Positions 11,594 to 22,173 of a DNA stretch of 64,000 nt are shown here, in pieces. The first letter of the stretch is position 1; every line of letters begins with the position of its first letter. The notes beneath the pieces are model-generated. The model searched no databases. It was not told the DNA's origin and saw only the letters and a list, made by a program, of their open reading frames with translations. A program made the translations under genes and the position numbers. Where the stretch lies: NCBI RefSeq assembly GCF_029873635.1, contig NC_080417.1, positions 29,597,682 to 29,661,681 on the forward strand. The letters are read 5' to 3'. The stretch is from Malania oleifera (lineage: Eukaryota > Streptophyta > Magnoliopsida > Santalales > Ximeniaceae).

Positions 11594-11814
11594 TAGGTTA
11601 TCTGCAGACTCATTTTTTTCCTTTCACTCCTTTTTCCTTTGTAGTTCGGGTGCGCCATCTCCTTCCCAGACTTTCCCCCGAAGAGCAGGTCATCCTGAAA
11701 AAACTTCGTGTTCTTGGTGAACAGGGTATTATCCCTCATGAGGAGCTGTTCCAAGAGCGTGTCCTCATGTAGTGGGGGATCAGCCCCGTTTCCTCAAGTC
11801 ATTCATCGCCCCTG

Positions 11815-11818
<4 letters not shown>

Positions 11819-11845
<27 letters not shown>
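11819..11845. repeat. (TA)n microsatellite near the palindrome centre, left arm
   Basis: Pure TA run followed by TGTGTATG. The corresponding point in the right arm (12313-12379) carries a long (AC)n run next to (TA)n, so the two arms have changed length independently. Confidence 0.9.
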
Positions 11846-11849
<4 letters not shown>

Positions 11850-11905
11850 ATGTTCGGATATTGTCTCTACTGTTGGTGTTTTTACTCATTTTCTCTTTTA
11901 TCCTT

Positions 11906-12261
11906 TTAGTGAAATAATCTATTGCTATCACTAAGTGGGTAGAGGCTGAACCTCTAGCCACCATAACAGAGCGGAACATTATACGCTTCGTGTGGACATC
12001 AGTGGTTTGCCGTTACGGCATCCCCTGAGCGATAGTTACAGACCACGAGAAGCAGTTCGACAACGACCGCTTCAAAAAGTTTTGTTCAGACCTATCTATT
12101 AAGCTCCTCTTCGCGTCAGTGGCGCACCCCCAGAGCAATGGACAGGTAGAGAACATGAATCGGATGATACTGCATGGACTGAGAACGCGACTCGAATCCA
12201 TGCAAGGTAGATGGGCAGAGGAACTCCCTTCCCTTATATGGGTGTACCATACCATATCTGC
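11906..12261 (+). mobile_element. Spacer of the palindrome: Tat integrase core fragment
   Basis: Integrase core on the plus strand from about 11932, with the motifs WVEAEPLATI, AHPQSNGQVENMNR and GRWAEELPSLIWVYHT. The first 70 or so bases of this fragment are the inverted counterpart of 3996-4065, so parts of the same integrase stretch are present in both orientations about 8 kb apart. It precedes the right-hand extra frame and LTR in the normal element order. Confidence 0.8.
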
Positions 12262-12312
12262 AAGGATAAAAGAGAAAAGGAGTAAAAACACCAACAGTAG
12301 AGACAATATCCG

Positions 12313-12378
<66 letters not shown>

Positions 12379-12379
12379 A
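12313..12379. repeat. (AC)n(TA)n microsatellite, right arm
   Basis: (AC)n from about 12313 to 12358 followed by (TA)n to about 12379, the expanded counterpart of 11819-11845. It gives spurious Thr-His and Cys-Val open stretches that should not be annotated. Confidence 0.95.
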
Positions 12380-12665
12380 TCAGGGGCGGGGAATGACTTG
12401 AGGAAACAGGGCTGATCCCCCACTGCACGAGGACACGCTCTTGGAGCAGCTCCTCATGAGGGATAATACCCTGTTCACCGAGGACACGAAGTTCTTTCAG
12501 GATGGTCTACTCTTCAGGGGAAAGTCTGGAAAGGAGATGGCGCACCCGAACTACAAAGGAAAAAAGGGTGAAAGGAAAAAAGATGAGTCAGCGGATAACC
12601 TACTAGTAAGCCCTGTAAAAGAGGGTGGAAAAGAGATAGACAACGTTACCATCAAAAGGAGAAGA

Positions 12666-13214
12666 TCAGACAAAAGAGCCCGTGTAATTCAACTCTCCCG
12701 AGGCAAAGAAGTAACGAGTCTTCCAGTTATGGATGGAAGAACTGCCTGGTGAAAAAAGTTTATAGCCTAATAGAGAGTTGAAATAATATAGCTCATTCTC
12801 CGCAGAATGGGATCGCATTTGGAAACAACTTCTAAAAAAAGGAACTGTAGGCTGATGGCCCAAGTGGAGCAGAAGCACGTCAAAACAAGTGAGCGAAAGA
12901 TAAGAGTTCGGGACAAGTTGGGAAGGTACTATGCGGTAAAAACGTAATATGTTAGAGACAAAAGAGGGAAAAGGAAGCCTAAGACCCAAATCTAGATAAT
13001 CGGTATAGAGGCAGAGCTCCTCGGAGTTTTGATCAAGAGCTGACTCGGAAGCAGATGACAACCTAACAGTAATATTCGATGGTATGGCAAAAAAATAATG
13101 AACATTCTGCAGGCCGGAGGAGGTAAGGTCACAACGAGCGCTCCGAATTGTAGTAGGAACCTTTAAAGGTAGTGAGGAAGACTGCATAGGGAAAACAAAG
13201 CCTGAACGAAACAA
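12666..13214 (-). mobile_element. Extra Tat reading frame, inverted right copy
   Basis: A 182-codon open stretch, homologous over almost its whole length to 11012-11593 but on the other strand. Here too it is antisense to its own half's integrase, as expected for an antisense frame between integrase and the 3' LTR. The N-terminal few residues differ between copies. Confidence 0.7.
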
Positions 13215-13436
13215 TACCTATATCTAAGGATCAAACGAGCAAGCACCAGCAAAAACAAAGAGGAAAAGATGCCAATACAGAACAAGACAGTAAAATTTCA
13301 CACACAAATAGCTAGGCCATCTTACAAGAAAAGATCAAACATACAAAGTTAACGCAAGAACAACGAAGAACATGAAGAACAACAAAACAAAAATGCTATA
13401 GAGAGGGAAAGCGTACCTAACACCAAATGGGGGACT

Positions 13437-15683
13437 TGGGGAATGAAGAAGAGAAGAGAAAGGAGTCCTCTCAGAATGAAGGCGAGTACGGAATGAAAGA
13501 GTCCATTGACCTTTATAAAGAGAGGGCACGAATCCCTGTGGCGCGAATCTCAAGAATTTCCATTTACAAAAAGGAATGCGTCTCGAGGGAGGAAAAGGAC
13601 ACAGAAAATCTCTGACAAATGCACAGACGCGGCTTCCCAAGGATGAACGTTGCCTCAGAAAGACCACATCACCTCGGACACAACGTTAGATGGATGACCA
13701 TAAATGAGAACGTTTCCTCCAACCCACTTCCCAAGATAGAACGCATTTAAAACCTACTTTTATTTATCTCTGGCAGGACGAAAGCGTGCAACGACGCCTC
13801 AGAAAGGTGAAACAACCAAAAGACGAGCACGACTCGTATGGCCAGAACGGCCCAGCAGATGAGCACGACTCGTAAGGCCAGGACAACCCAACAGATGAGC
13901 ACGACTCATTAGGCGGATAGGCCAAATTGACGAGAACGACTCGTCAGGCCGGAACAACCCAACAGATGAGCATGACTCATTAGGAGGATAGACCAAACTG
14001 ACGAACACGACTCGTGAGGTCAGAACAACCCAACAGATGAGCACGACTCATCAGGCGGACGGGCCAAACTGACGAGCACGACTCGTGAGGCCAGAACTGC
14101 CAAGCAGAGGAGCATGACTCAGTAGACGCAAAGGCCCAAATAACGAGCATGACTTGTAACGCCAAACAGCCGTGCAGGTCGGATACCTCGGCCAATGTCC
14201 CTCCATGGGACAGGTCAGACTAATTCCCTTCATGGAGTCGGAGAGCTCCGCTAATTTCCCTCAATGGGACAGATTGACAAATCCCTTTCATGAAGCAGGT
14301 CGAACAGATCGGTATATCTACTCTCAACGTGCAGGTCGGACAACTCGGCCAGGTTCCCTTCATGGTATAGGTCGGAAAAATTCCTTCCATGGGACAGGTC
14401 GTCCAACTTCACTCCAGGGAAAAGGTTGGACAGCTCGGTCAAATTCCCTCCTTGCAACAGCTCGGAAAAACAGCTCGGCCCGAGCAACTCTTCAAAGAGC
14501 TCGGATGAAACAGCTCGGCCCGAGCATCTCTTCAAAGAGCTCGGACAAAACAGCTCGGCACAAACTGTTCAACAAAACAGCTCGGCCCGAGCAATTCTTC
14601 AAAGAGCTCGAACGAAATAGCTCAGCCCAAGCAACTCTTTAAAGAGCTCGGACGAAGCAGCTCGGCACGAACAGTTCGGCAAAACAGCTCAGCCTGAGCA
14701 ACTTTTCAAAGAGTTCGGACGAGACAGCTCGGCTCGAGCAACTCTTCAAAGAGCTCGGACGAAACAGCTCGACCTGAGCAACTCTTCAAAGAGCTCGGAC
14801 GAAGCAGCTCGGCACGAGCAACTCTTCAAAGAGCTCGGCCCGAGCGCCCAAGCAACTCTTCAAGGAGCTCGGACGAAACAGCTCGGCTCGAGCAACTCTT
14901 CAAAGAGTTCGGACAAAACAGCTCGGCACAAACAGCTCGGCCTGAGCAATTCTTCAAAGAGCTCGGACGAAATAGCTCGACCCAAGCAACTCTTGAAAGA
15001 GCTCGGACGAAACAACTCGGCCTGAGAAGCTTGGCTAAACAGCTTGGCACGAAGAGCTCGGCAAAACGGCTCGGCAGCTCGGCACGAGGAGCTCGGCAAA
15101 ATAGCTCGGTACGAGCTGCTCAGCTGAAAAAAAAAAAAAAAAAAAGAAGGGAGGAACAAGATGGAGCGGTAAACCCTCTAAAGGGAAAGATGCAGACAAA
15201 ACCATTATTCAAAATTCTATTTAGAAATTTGAAACTGAATGGGGGACAGCTGATATGCCCATAATAATCTAGCTAATGAGGACAAGTCAACGCCTATCTC
15301 GCACTTTCTCCGGATCTGACATTCGAATGAGTGATTAGCTCCGACCCAATAAAGAGGAGGAGAGATCCACGCCAACGCCCTTAATAACCGAGTAATAGAC
15401 GCACGCACTTATTGCTAGAGAGCGATTCACGCCCTTATGCAATAAGTGCGAGCCAACCGACGGTCAACTCAAGCCCCTATAAGAAGGGATTTGGAGAAAA
15501 GACAAAGGTACGTGACAAAACACCATTCTACTGTTACGTTTAGCCTCCCCAAAAGCGTTCCTCTTACTTAGGCATCGGAGAGATTCCCCGGAGTATACCC
15601 CGGGTCCTCCAAGCCTTTCTTCTCTTCCTCTTTCAGGTCCACGGGAGTCGAAGGAGCATCCCTACTATTTTTATCCCGCAACA
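13437..15683 (+). repeat. Tat LTR, right copy
   Basis: Plus-strand LTR of about 2.25 kb beginning TGGGGAATGAAG after the purine-rich AAATGGGGGACT and ending CCCGCAACA at 15683, directly followed by host DNA. It carries the inverted partners of the three tandem fields at about 13808-14160, 14170-14450 and 14455-15115. A TATA-like TTTATAAAG lies near 13512. Open stretches on both strands inside are repeat artefacts. Confidence 0.8.
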
Positions 15684-15847
15684 GTCTTTGTTTTTGCTTT
15701 TGTTTATTAGTTTTTTTTCTCACTTATTATTGGCAGTTAGGTCAACTCCGTTTGGTTGCTATGAAACCCATGACAATGAATTGCAATTTTTGTTTACATC
15801 TTTTTTTTTTAATTAAAAAAAGTGAACTGAACAGTAGTTGTAATGAT
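15684..15847 (+). repeat. Host segment duplicated on both sides of the Tat element (copy 2)
   Basis: Second copy of 3828-3995. Host sequence continues from it without a break into 15848 onward, so this copy is joined to the native downstream DNA while copy 1 is joined to the native upstream DNA. Confidence 0.85.
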
Positions 15848-16410
15848 TTATTTCATGTTCTTCTGCAACCAAATGATGCTGTTTTGTGTGGATTTATTTG
15901 ATGATTTGGGTCTCAAATTTTTCTTTTTTCCTTTTCCCTACTTTTTAGTATCAGAAATGAAGTAGACTCCATTTGGTTGCTGCTGGGAAATGGAGGAAAA
16001 CCAATTCAATTACTTTTTTCTTTGTTTTTTTCCCCAACTGATAAATAATTGAAGAACATGAAGTGGAAAGAAATTTAGGACTTGTTTAATAGTTTGGAGC
16101 TCATATTTGTTTTTAACTTCTTATTATTGGAAGGAGTAAATTCTGTTTGGCTGTTGAGAAAACCAAAGAAAATGAATTCAATTTTTGCTTCTTTTGCCTC
16201 TTTCTACCCGACAAAGAATCAAAGAACATGAACTGCAAAGGTATGTGGGATTTGTTTGATAATATCCTTTTTCTTTCGTTCTCTTTTCTCACATGTTACT
16301 ATTGCAAATTAAGTGGACTCCAGGTTACTGTTGAGAAAATTGAGGGAAATGAATTGCCAATAAAACTGAGGAAAATGAAGAACACAGACTCGATAAAGAA
16401 TGTAGTAGGA
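15848..16410 (+). repeat. Diverged tandem repeats of host intergenic sequence
   Basis: Two to three further, strongly diverged units of the sequence seen at 3800-3995. Each carries an ACTCC-TTTGGTTGCTG-like segment, a GAAAATGAATT-like segment and a GAAGAACATGAA-like segment (near 15960-16060, 16135-16230 and 16310-16385). The period is roughly 160-190 bp. Non-coding. Confidence 0.5.
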
Positions 16411-18407
16411 AAATGAAGAACACAGACTCAAAAAGAATGTAGTTAAGAGCAGTCGGTTATCTGTCTGTCCTTTATGCCATGGCTAGCAGTGGCTGGACTG
16501 TAATGCCTAACTCATGTTTTTCAACCGTGATGTAATTTTTATGAATTGCTGGCATTTGTGTTCTTGTTCTTGTTTTTGTTTTATTACTATTATCAGTTTT
16601 TTTTTTCTTTTTTTAAACAAAAATGTTGGTCTCAGGAATGGGAGGCCTTCACTGAAGGAAGCTCAACCTACATTTTAAAATTTATTGTCATGTAGAGGTA
16701 TTAGTGATTTTGGATGTATTAAAGGGTATTTTTTTCTAAGAGAAAAAACAGTAATATTAAAGAATATGTTAGGAGCATTGGTTCACAAGATTCCTAAAAA
16801 AAAAATTTACAGTAAAAGAACATGATCGATGACATACATGGTTACTCATTGGATTAAGGGGGAGTTTGGCTCTCCTCATTGTCCATTTTAAAAGTAAAAA
16901 TTAGGTCAGATGTGTTTGATAAATAGCTTTTTTAGCTTTTAAAAGTTAATTTTATCTTTTCTTAAATGAGCTTTTAAAAGTTATAAATTTAAAATTTTTA
17001 AAAATTGAAAGCTAACTTTTTTTGACAAACTATTTAATTCTATTGTTCTTAATTTTTTTTTTAGATACTATAAAACTATCAATATATTAATTATATTTTC
17101 TAAAAATATATATATATATATATATATCTATTTTAGTCATTTTAACTTTTTTACCAAACATATAAAGTTCTTTTTTCTTTGTAATAACTCTTCTAAAGGT
17201 TGGACAAAAATTTTTTATAACATAAAAAAGAAGTCACAAGGAAGTCAAACTAAGCCCTAGTTTCTTTTCTAAGCAGTATTATTAAATTCGTTATTTGGTA
17301 AATTTTATCGCTAGACTAGACTGGTGTATTGGAAAAAAATGATTTCCTTTTGTAGTTCACATCTTATACGTCTTTTCCTTAAAAAAAAAAATGCAATTAT
17401 CTTGGGTTTATTATCCAAAATCTTAATATATAGTTCACATCAACAAGTATTATTTGTATTTTCTTTTTAAAAAGTAGTATTAACACTTAATTTGTTTCTA
17501 TATAATGCGATGTAGAATCTATTTCCTCTTTTCTTATTTTTCAGTCTTTTTTTGTTTCCAAAGTCAAATTTTAAATTTATCATTTAATGCATTAAAAAAA
17601 ATACATATAGACCGTTATTAATATTTTTGGAATGTCAATGGCACCTTCTATCCACATTTTCTTCAAACGTTTATTAAATGAAATGTGTGATAAAATTTTA
17701 GAATGCCATGTAATAATGGAGGATGATGATAAATTGTAATAGTATATCTCTTTATGCTTCAACATTTGAAATAATAAAATAATAAAAGTGAGAATATAAA
17801 GTGTAAAATACTAGTTATTATATTGACATATAGTACATTGGGACGGGTTTGACAGGCCAAATTATGGATCTCAAATTTAGATTTATTTGAATTTAAATAA
17901 AATTTAAAGTAATTTAATATTATTTTTATCTAAAATTTTTCAAACTTATATTTAAAATCTAACTTCAATCTCCTAAAATCCTAAATACACAATTAATATA
18001 TTTTATGACAAAAAAAAAAAAAAAAAAAAGACCGGCAATGTATAAACAATGAGACCCTTAACTTGAAAACACAAAATTTTCCAATATATTAGAGTCGAGC
18101 AAGTTGACTTTAAAACTAATTTTAATTGCTTAAATTTATTTACAATTATGAAAAAAATATTTGCCATATCAAAAAGTGTAAACTCACAATGAATCCAAAA
18201 TTTTTGGAATATCCAAAAAATCCAAATCATTGAAGCATCAAAACTAATTCTCCAAAGTTGAAAATTCAATACTCGAAAATTGATGGGTGCGCATGACGCC
18301 TGTGCATATTCCATGCCAAGTGCATTGAAGAACCTTTCATAAAGCTTAAAATCCTCTTCCCCTCTCCCTTTCCCTATATTCTTCAATTGTAAAAAACTGC
18401 TACTCAA
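16411..18407. other. AT-rich intergenic DNA
   Basis: Apart from the possible MITE at 16855-17265, a (TA)n run at about 17106-17128 and poly(T) or poly(A) runs, nothing is recognised. The open stretch at 18003-18440 on the minus strand has no recognisable protein character. The last 100 bases (about 18340-18407), pyrimidine-rich with a TATA-like CCTATATTC, are probably the old promoter and leader of the BAG-type pseudogene. Confidence 0.5.
16855..17265. mobile_element. Possible MITE with imperfect terminal inverted repeats
   Basis: An AT-rich block whose left end (AAGGGGGAGTTTGGCTCT) and the complement of its right end (AGGGCTTAGTTTGACTT) are similar imperfect inverted repeats. The interior holds short inverted AGCTTTTAAAAGTT-type words. 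Size and form fit a non-autonomous DNA transposon. I see no clear target-site duplication, so family and exact edges are uncertain. Confidence 0.35.
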
Positions 18408-18442
18408 TGAAACCCTCCAGCGGAGCTCCCTTCTTCTCATCC
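18408..18442 (+). pseudogene. BAG-domain co-chaperone pseudogene, 5' end
   Basis: The first 12 codons (ATG at 18408; MKPSSGAPFFSS) of a host gene whose remainder resumes at 25166 beyond the Copia element. The reading continues sensibly (Ser/Thr-rich) across the element, and a pyrimidine-rich leader precedes the ATG. The assignment as one gene is inferred from the two flanks fitting together and from the domain downstream. Confidence 0.55.
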
Positions 18443-18642
18443 TCTTAGGATACTTTGCCTTATTCTAAGGCTTGCCATATGTAACATTAATTGACCCTTA
18501 ATTTTAGGAGATTCTTTTGCATATACTTTCCATTTATTTGTCCTCTAATTGATATGTAATTATTTCCATGCAATCTGTAATTCAATATAAATGGGAAATA
18601 CTCACCACTTTACAAGTGTGGTGGTTTCATCAAACCTTTTCA
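18443..18642 (+). repeat. Copia 5' LTR
   Basis: 200 bp, from TCTTAGGATACTTTGCC (eroded first dinucleotide) to CAAACCTTTTCA. The matching 3' copy begins TGTTGAGGATAC. Confidence 0.85.
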
Positions 18643-18655
18643 TGGTATCAGAGCC
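18643..18655 (+). other. Copia primer-binding site
   Basis: TGGTATCAGAGCC directly after the LTR, complementary to the 3' end of initiator methionine tRNA as in most plant copia elements. It is not a tRNA gene. Confidence 0.85.
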
Positions 18656-18699
18656 AAACTGGATTAGCATCCCCTATCTGATCCCTTCATCCTCCCTCC

Positions 18700-20217
18700 C
18701 AATGGCTACCAAAACCTTCCCCACCCTTCTCCCTTTCAACACCTTAATTCACATGGTCACCATCAAACTTTCTTCCACCAAAGAGCCAACTCCTTCTCCT
18801 TCAGGCTAGCCAAGATTTATTAGGCTATGTTGATGGAACCATTGTGCCACCACCTAGGTTTGAACCTGCCGACTCTCACACACCAAATGACAAATTGTTA
18901 GCGTTGGTGGCTACATAATCATGTAATGTGTCTTGATGATATTAACCTATTTGTTGTTCTTAGTGCATTCCATCTTTGCAGATCATGTTTAGTACAGGTA
19001 CAAGTATCAAATACATGAAGGTACTGGATCAAAGGCAAAGATCGGACCGAGTAGACGTCAAGAAAGAAAATCAAAATACCTAAAAAGAGTCTATTCACCC
19101 CCCTTTGACTCTATATACTCCCAGGCCAACTATTGGTATCTGAGCATACCGCATTTTCACAAATAGTTGGCGTGGAAAGCTGCTGATCAACACCTCCTCA
19201 ATCTCCTCCTTTCCTCCCTCACAGAGGAGGCCATGGCAAAGGTTGTTGGCCTCTCCACCATACGCGAGGCCTTGCTTGACTTGGAGAATACTTTCAGCCA
19301 CAGTTCAAAGGCTCACAATATTTGCCTCAAATACAATCTCCAGCTGATGAAGCGTGGTACCAGACCTGTTTCCATCTATGCCCAAGCTTTCAAGGCCCTC
19401 TGTGATCAACTCTATGTGATTGGTCGACTTGTTGATGGAACCAATAAGGTGCACTAGTTCCTCCACGGTCATGGCGATGATTTCTCTTTCTCCACTGCGT
19501 AAATGGCGCTCATGCCTCTCCCCAGTTTTTCAAATTTAGTTTCTAAAGTTGAGAGCTTTTAGCTATTTCAGAAGTCCCTTGAGACTACTGCTCCTCCAAC
19601 TACAATGTTCACTACCGCAAATCATGGTCCTGAGCGGTACCAGCAAAGCTCCTTCCACAACTTCTATGGCCAAACTAGTGGCCATGGCTATAACTTTGCA
19701 AATTGAGGCTGAATCCACTCTCGTCAAGGGCACCGCTCTCCTCGCTGGCAAATATGTCACCTTAATGGTCATTATGCTGATCGATGCAACCAACTGTATG
19801 CACACAACAAGTCAAGTGCTCATTTTGCGTAGGATTTCATTGGTTCATGCTCTCTAAATGGACCCGAGGCCTCTGATTGGTTCTTGGACACTTGGGCTTC
19901 AGTCCATATGTCCAATCACTCATCCATTTTGGATCAGTCCACTCAATACATGGGCAAGGACTCAGTAATTGCGAGGAATGGTGCCTCTTTACCCATTACA
20001 CATACTGGTATCCTCTCTCCTGCCCCAAATATTCATTTATTAGATGTCTTTGTTGTTCTTCATCTCACTAAAAATATTATTTCAATTAGTAAATTTACGT
20101 CTAATTTTCCTTTATTCGTTACATTTACTAATAATCTTTTCATTGTTCAGAATCATCAAACAAGAAGAGCAGTGGCAATCGGTAAGAAAGATGGAGTCTT
20201 ATATGTGTTGGAGTGTG
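18700..20217 (+). mobile_element. Copia gag and protease region
   Basis: The gag-type segment starts near 18703 and continues at 19167-19500 (WKAADQHLLNLLLSSLTEEA, the UBN2-type gag of copia elements). A zinc-knuckle region lies near 19740-19800, and protease sequence at about 19880-20215 contains the active-site region (DTWASVHMSNHSS, in place of the usual D-T/S-G-A-S form). Fossil. Confidence 0.75.
18895..19166 (+). mobile_element. LTR-type fragment nested in Copia gag
   Basis: A stretch foreign to gag. Its end (TTCACCCCCCTTTGACTC, then ATTGGTATCTGAGC) looks like the 3' end of a SIRE-type LTR followed by a methionine-tRNA primer site. Similar words (ACAAATTGTTAGCG and ACAAATAGTTGGCG) lie on its two sides. 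Small and uncertain. Confidence 0.4.
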
Positions 20218-20222
20218 ACAAC

Positions 20223-22168
20223 TGAGAAGTAAGGTGTAATCCCAAGAGAGGGGTGAATTGGGTTTATTAAAATTTCTTTAAAAATTTTATTCGACAAATT
20301 CCTTGATTTAAGAATTAACCCAACGAATTAATATTTAGCAATCACACAATCACAATGATATTGATTTGCAACCCTACAAGCACAACCAACAATCCTTTTA
20401 AGTTAAGTCAACAACTAATCCAAGTTCAATCCTTTAATGAATGAATGATGATAAAGATCAGTTTGAATAAAATCTTAGAATATTCAAAATCTAACTTTTC
20501 TTTCAATCAATGAATAGTTAGAATAAATAATTTCAGATGTTTGATTTTACAAGATTTGAAACTTTCCTTTAATTGATAGAGCAAGATCAACTTTAGCAGT
20601 GTAGTAAAATCAATATTCAAGATTATTTCTGAATTTTTCAAACCACTTAACAACCAAATAATGATAACCAATATGTTTCTTGGTTTTAAATATGAAATAA
20701 ATTCTGTAATTCAGTGGGCTTCAAAATTTGATAATCTGATTTTTTTAATCAATCAATCAATATAGTATGTTGATTTCAAATATGGATCAAAGTAAGAAAC
20801 TTTAGCAACTCTAAATATTTAGCAAGTGTTAAATAATCATACACGCAAGTTATATGTTTGTAGAAAATTAAAGAGAGTAGGGAGACGAATTGAAGACCGT
20901 ATTTTTTACAAGGTTTGGCCAGCAGCCTACGTCCTTGCCCCAAGCAACCGCTATGATGATTTTCCTTTCCAACTTCTTTATAGGCCAAGTTACAACCTCT
21001 CCGTATCAAGTGGAGATCCCTCTCTAACAAAAATACCCCTTCTCGTTAGCTAATGATTCAACAACCCTGAATCGTCAAACAACAACAAAACAAGAAACAA
21101 TTTTGTGTACAAGTAGAACTCTCTCAACAAGAGCAGATTAGTACAATTGAAAATCAATATACTTCAATCAATAATCAATATAAAAGAGTGAAGCTCAGAT
21201 TATTATCACTGGGATTCTGATTTGATTTGAAAATGTTAGTAGAGAATGATAAGAAAACATGAATAAGAAATCGTGAGTTATATCAACATAAACACAACAA
21301 GACTTCAGAAAATATTTGAGCAAGAAAGCTTTGAACTTTGTAATTCGTATAAGCTTGATTATAGCTGATTGTTGTTGGTGTTTGTAATTCGTGAAATTAA
21401 CTTGTATTTATAGATTTAAAAAGTGTATAAACGTATTCCCCAAGTTACTTGAAGTATTTCCCAAGTTGTCTCAAAGATTGGAAGTCAAGCAAACAATTTT
21501 GGAAACTTCTCTCGCTGTTTTAAAATTTAAAAACACGAAGGTGAGTCGCCTAATCCCAAAGGGTCAGTCGCCTTTGCCTTGAAGTTACAGTGTATTTTGA
21601 AAGTCAGTACTGGGTCAGTCGCCTAAGCCTTAATGGTCAGTCACTTGAGATAGCTCTATTTGCATACTTAAAAACACATAAAAATGTCAGTCACCTGATG
21701 AAACTTCCTCAGTCGCTTGTCTTGCCTTCAGCTTAAGGTTTTTTTTAGCTTTTTGATTTCAAAACTTTACTTGGGTTTTGGAAAGATATAAGTAAAACTT
21801 TAAAACATTTTCCATGATTTTGAAATAAGGTCTCTAAGTCATTTAACTTTTCCTAATAGCTTCAAACAATTATATTGAAATTTTGAAGTACTTACATAAG
21901 ACTTCTTATAAACTATTACTCTCTAAGCGCTAAGTCTTCATGCATTGGCTTCCATTCTTTGTGTCTATCTTAAGCTTTTCCTTCAATTTACTTTAGCTTC
22001 ATCATGAGTGATGTCTCTAAGCATAATCGTCATTTTTTTTTCCTTTAAACACTTGAGCTTGATCTTTTATGAAAGCCTTTGAGCCTTGAAACTTATCTTA
22101 ACCAAACATGTTAAGTTCCTTTGATTTGTTATCATCAAAATAAGATTCTGAGCTTTATTAGGCCAATA
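20223..22168 (-). mobile_element. SIRE-type solo LTR nested in the Copia element
   Basis: A 1.95-kb LTR on the minus strand. Read from the right it begins with a TATTGGCCTAATAAAGC form of the usual TGTTGGCC start and ends near GGGATTACACCTTACTTCTCA. Flanked by ACAAC (20218-20222) and GCAAC (22169-22173), a near-perfect 5-bp duplication. Copia protease sequence stops at its left edge and pre-integrase sequence resumes at its right edge. A TATA box (CTATAAATACAAG on the minus strand) lies near 21398-21411, with GTCAGTCGCCT-type motifs upstream of it (21540-21720). Confidence 0.8.
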
Positions 22169-22173
22169 GCAAC

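Larger units (their letters stand above)
3996..15683. mobile_element. Rearranged Tat-lineage Ty3/gypsy element forming a giant inverted repeat (fossil)
   Basis: Reading the minus strand from about 8609 down to 3996 gives primer-binding site, gag, protease, reverse transcriptase, RNase H, a second (archaeal-type) RNase H and integrase. That order and the second RNase H mark the Tat lineage. On the other side an LTR (8610-10762) and an extra reading frame follow, then at 11932-12261 integrase sequence on the plus strand, then inverted copies of the extra frame and the LTR, ending in a clean LTR terminus at 15683. The inverted arms are about 8610-11905 and 12262-15683 and differ by roughly 10 in 220 sampled positions. 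The element is broken and internally rearranged. Its right edge is a normal LTR end; its left edge is not. Confidence 0.85.

Noticed and set aside
12013-12428. Cys-Val and Thr-His repeat peptides
   Set aside because: Translations of the (AC)n(TA)n run and of antisense integrase.
8610-15683. A foldback-type DNA transposon as the explanation of the inverted repeat
   Set aside because: The arms have LTR ends (TG...CA), purine tract, primer site and Tat gag-pol order; a rearranged retroelement explains them better.
18003-18440. 145-codon open stretch on the minus strand
   Set aside because: Runs through a poly(A) tract, the BAG leader and the BAG start codon region; no protein character.
18643-18655. 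tRNA-like word (TGGTATCAGAGCC), also at 31388, 35863, 39205 and 60263
   Set aside because: Each lies directly after an LTR and is only the primer-binding complement; no tRNA arms surround it. No tRNA gene was seen.
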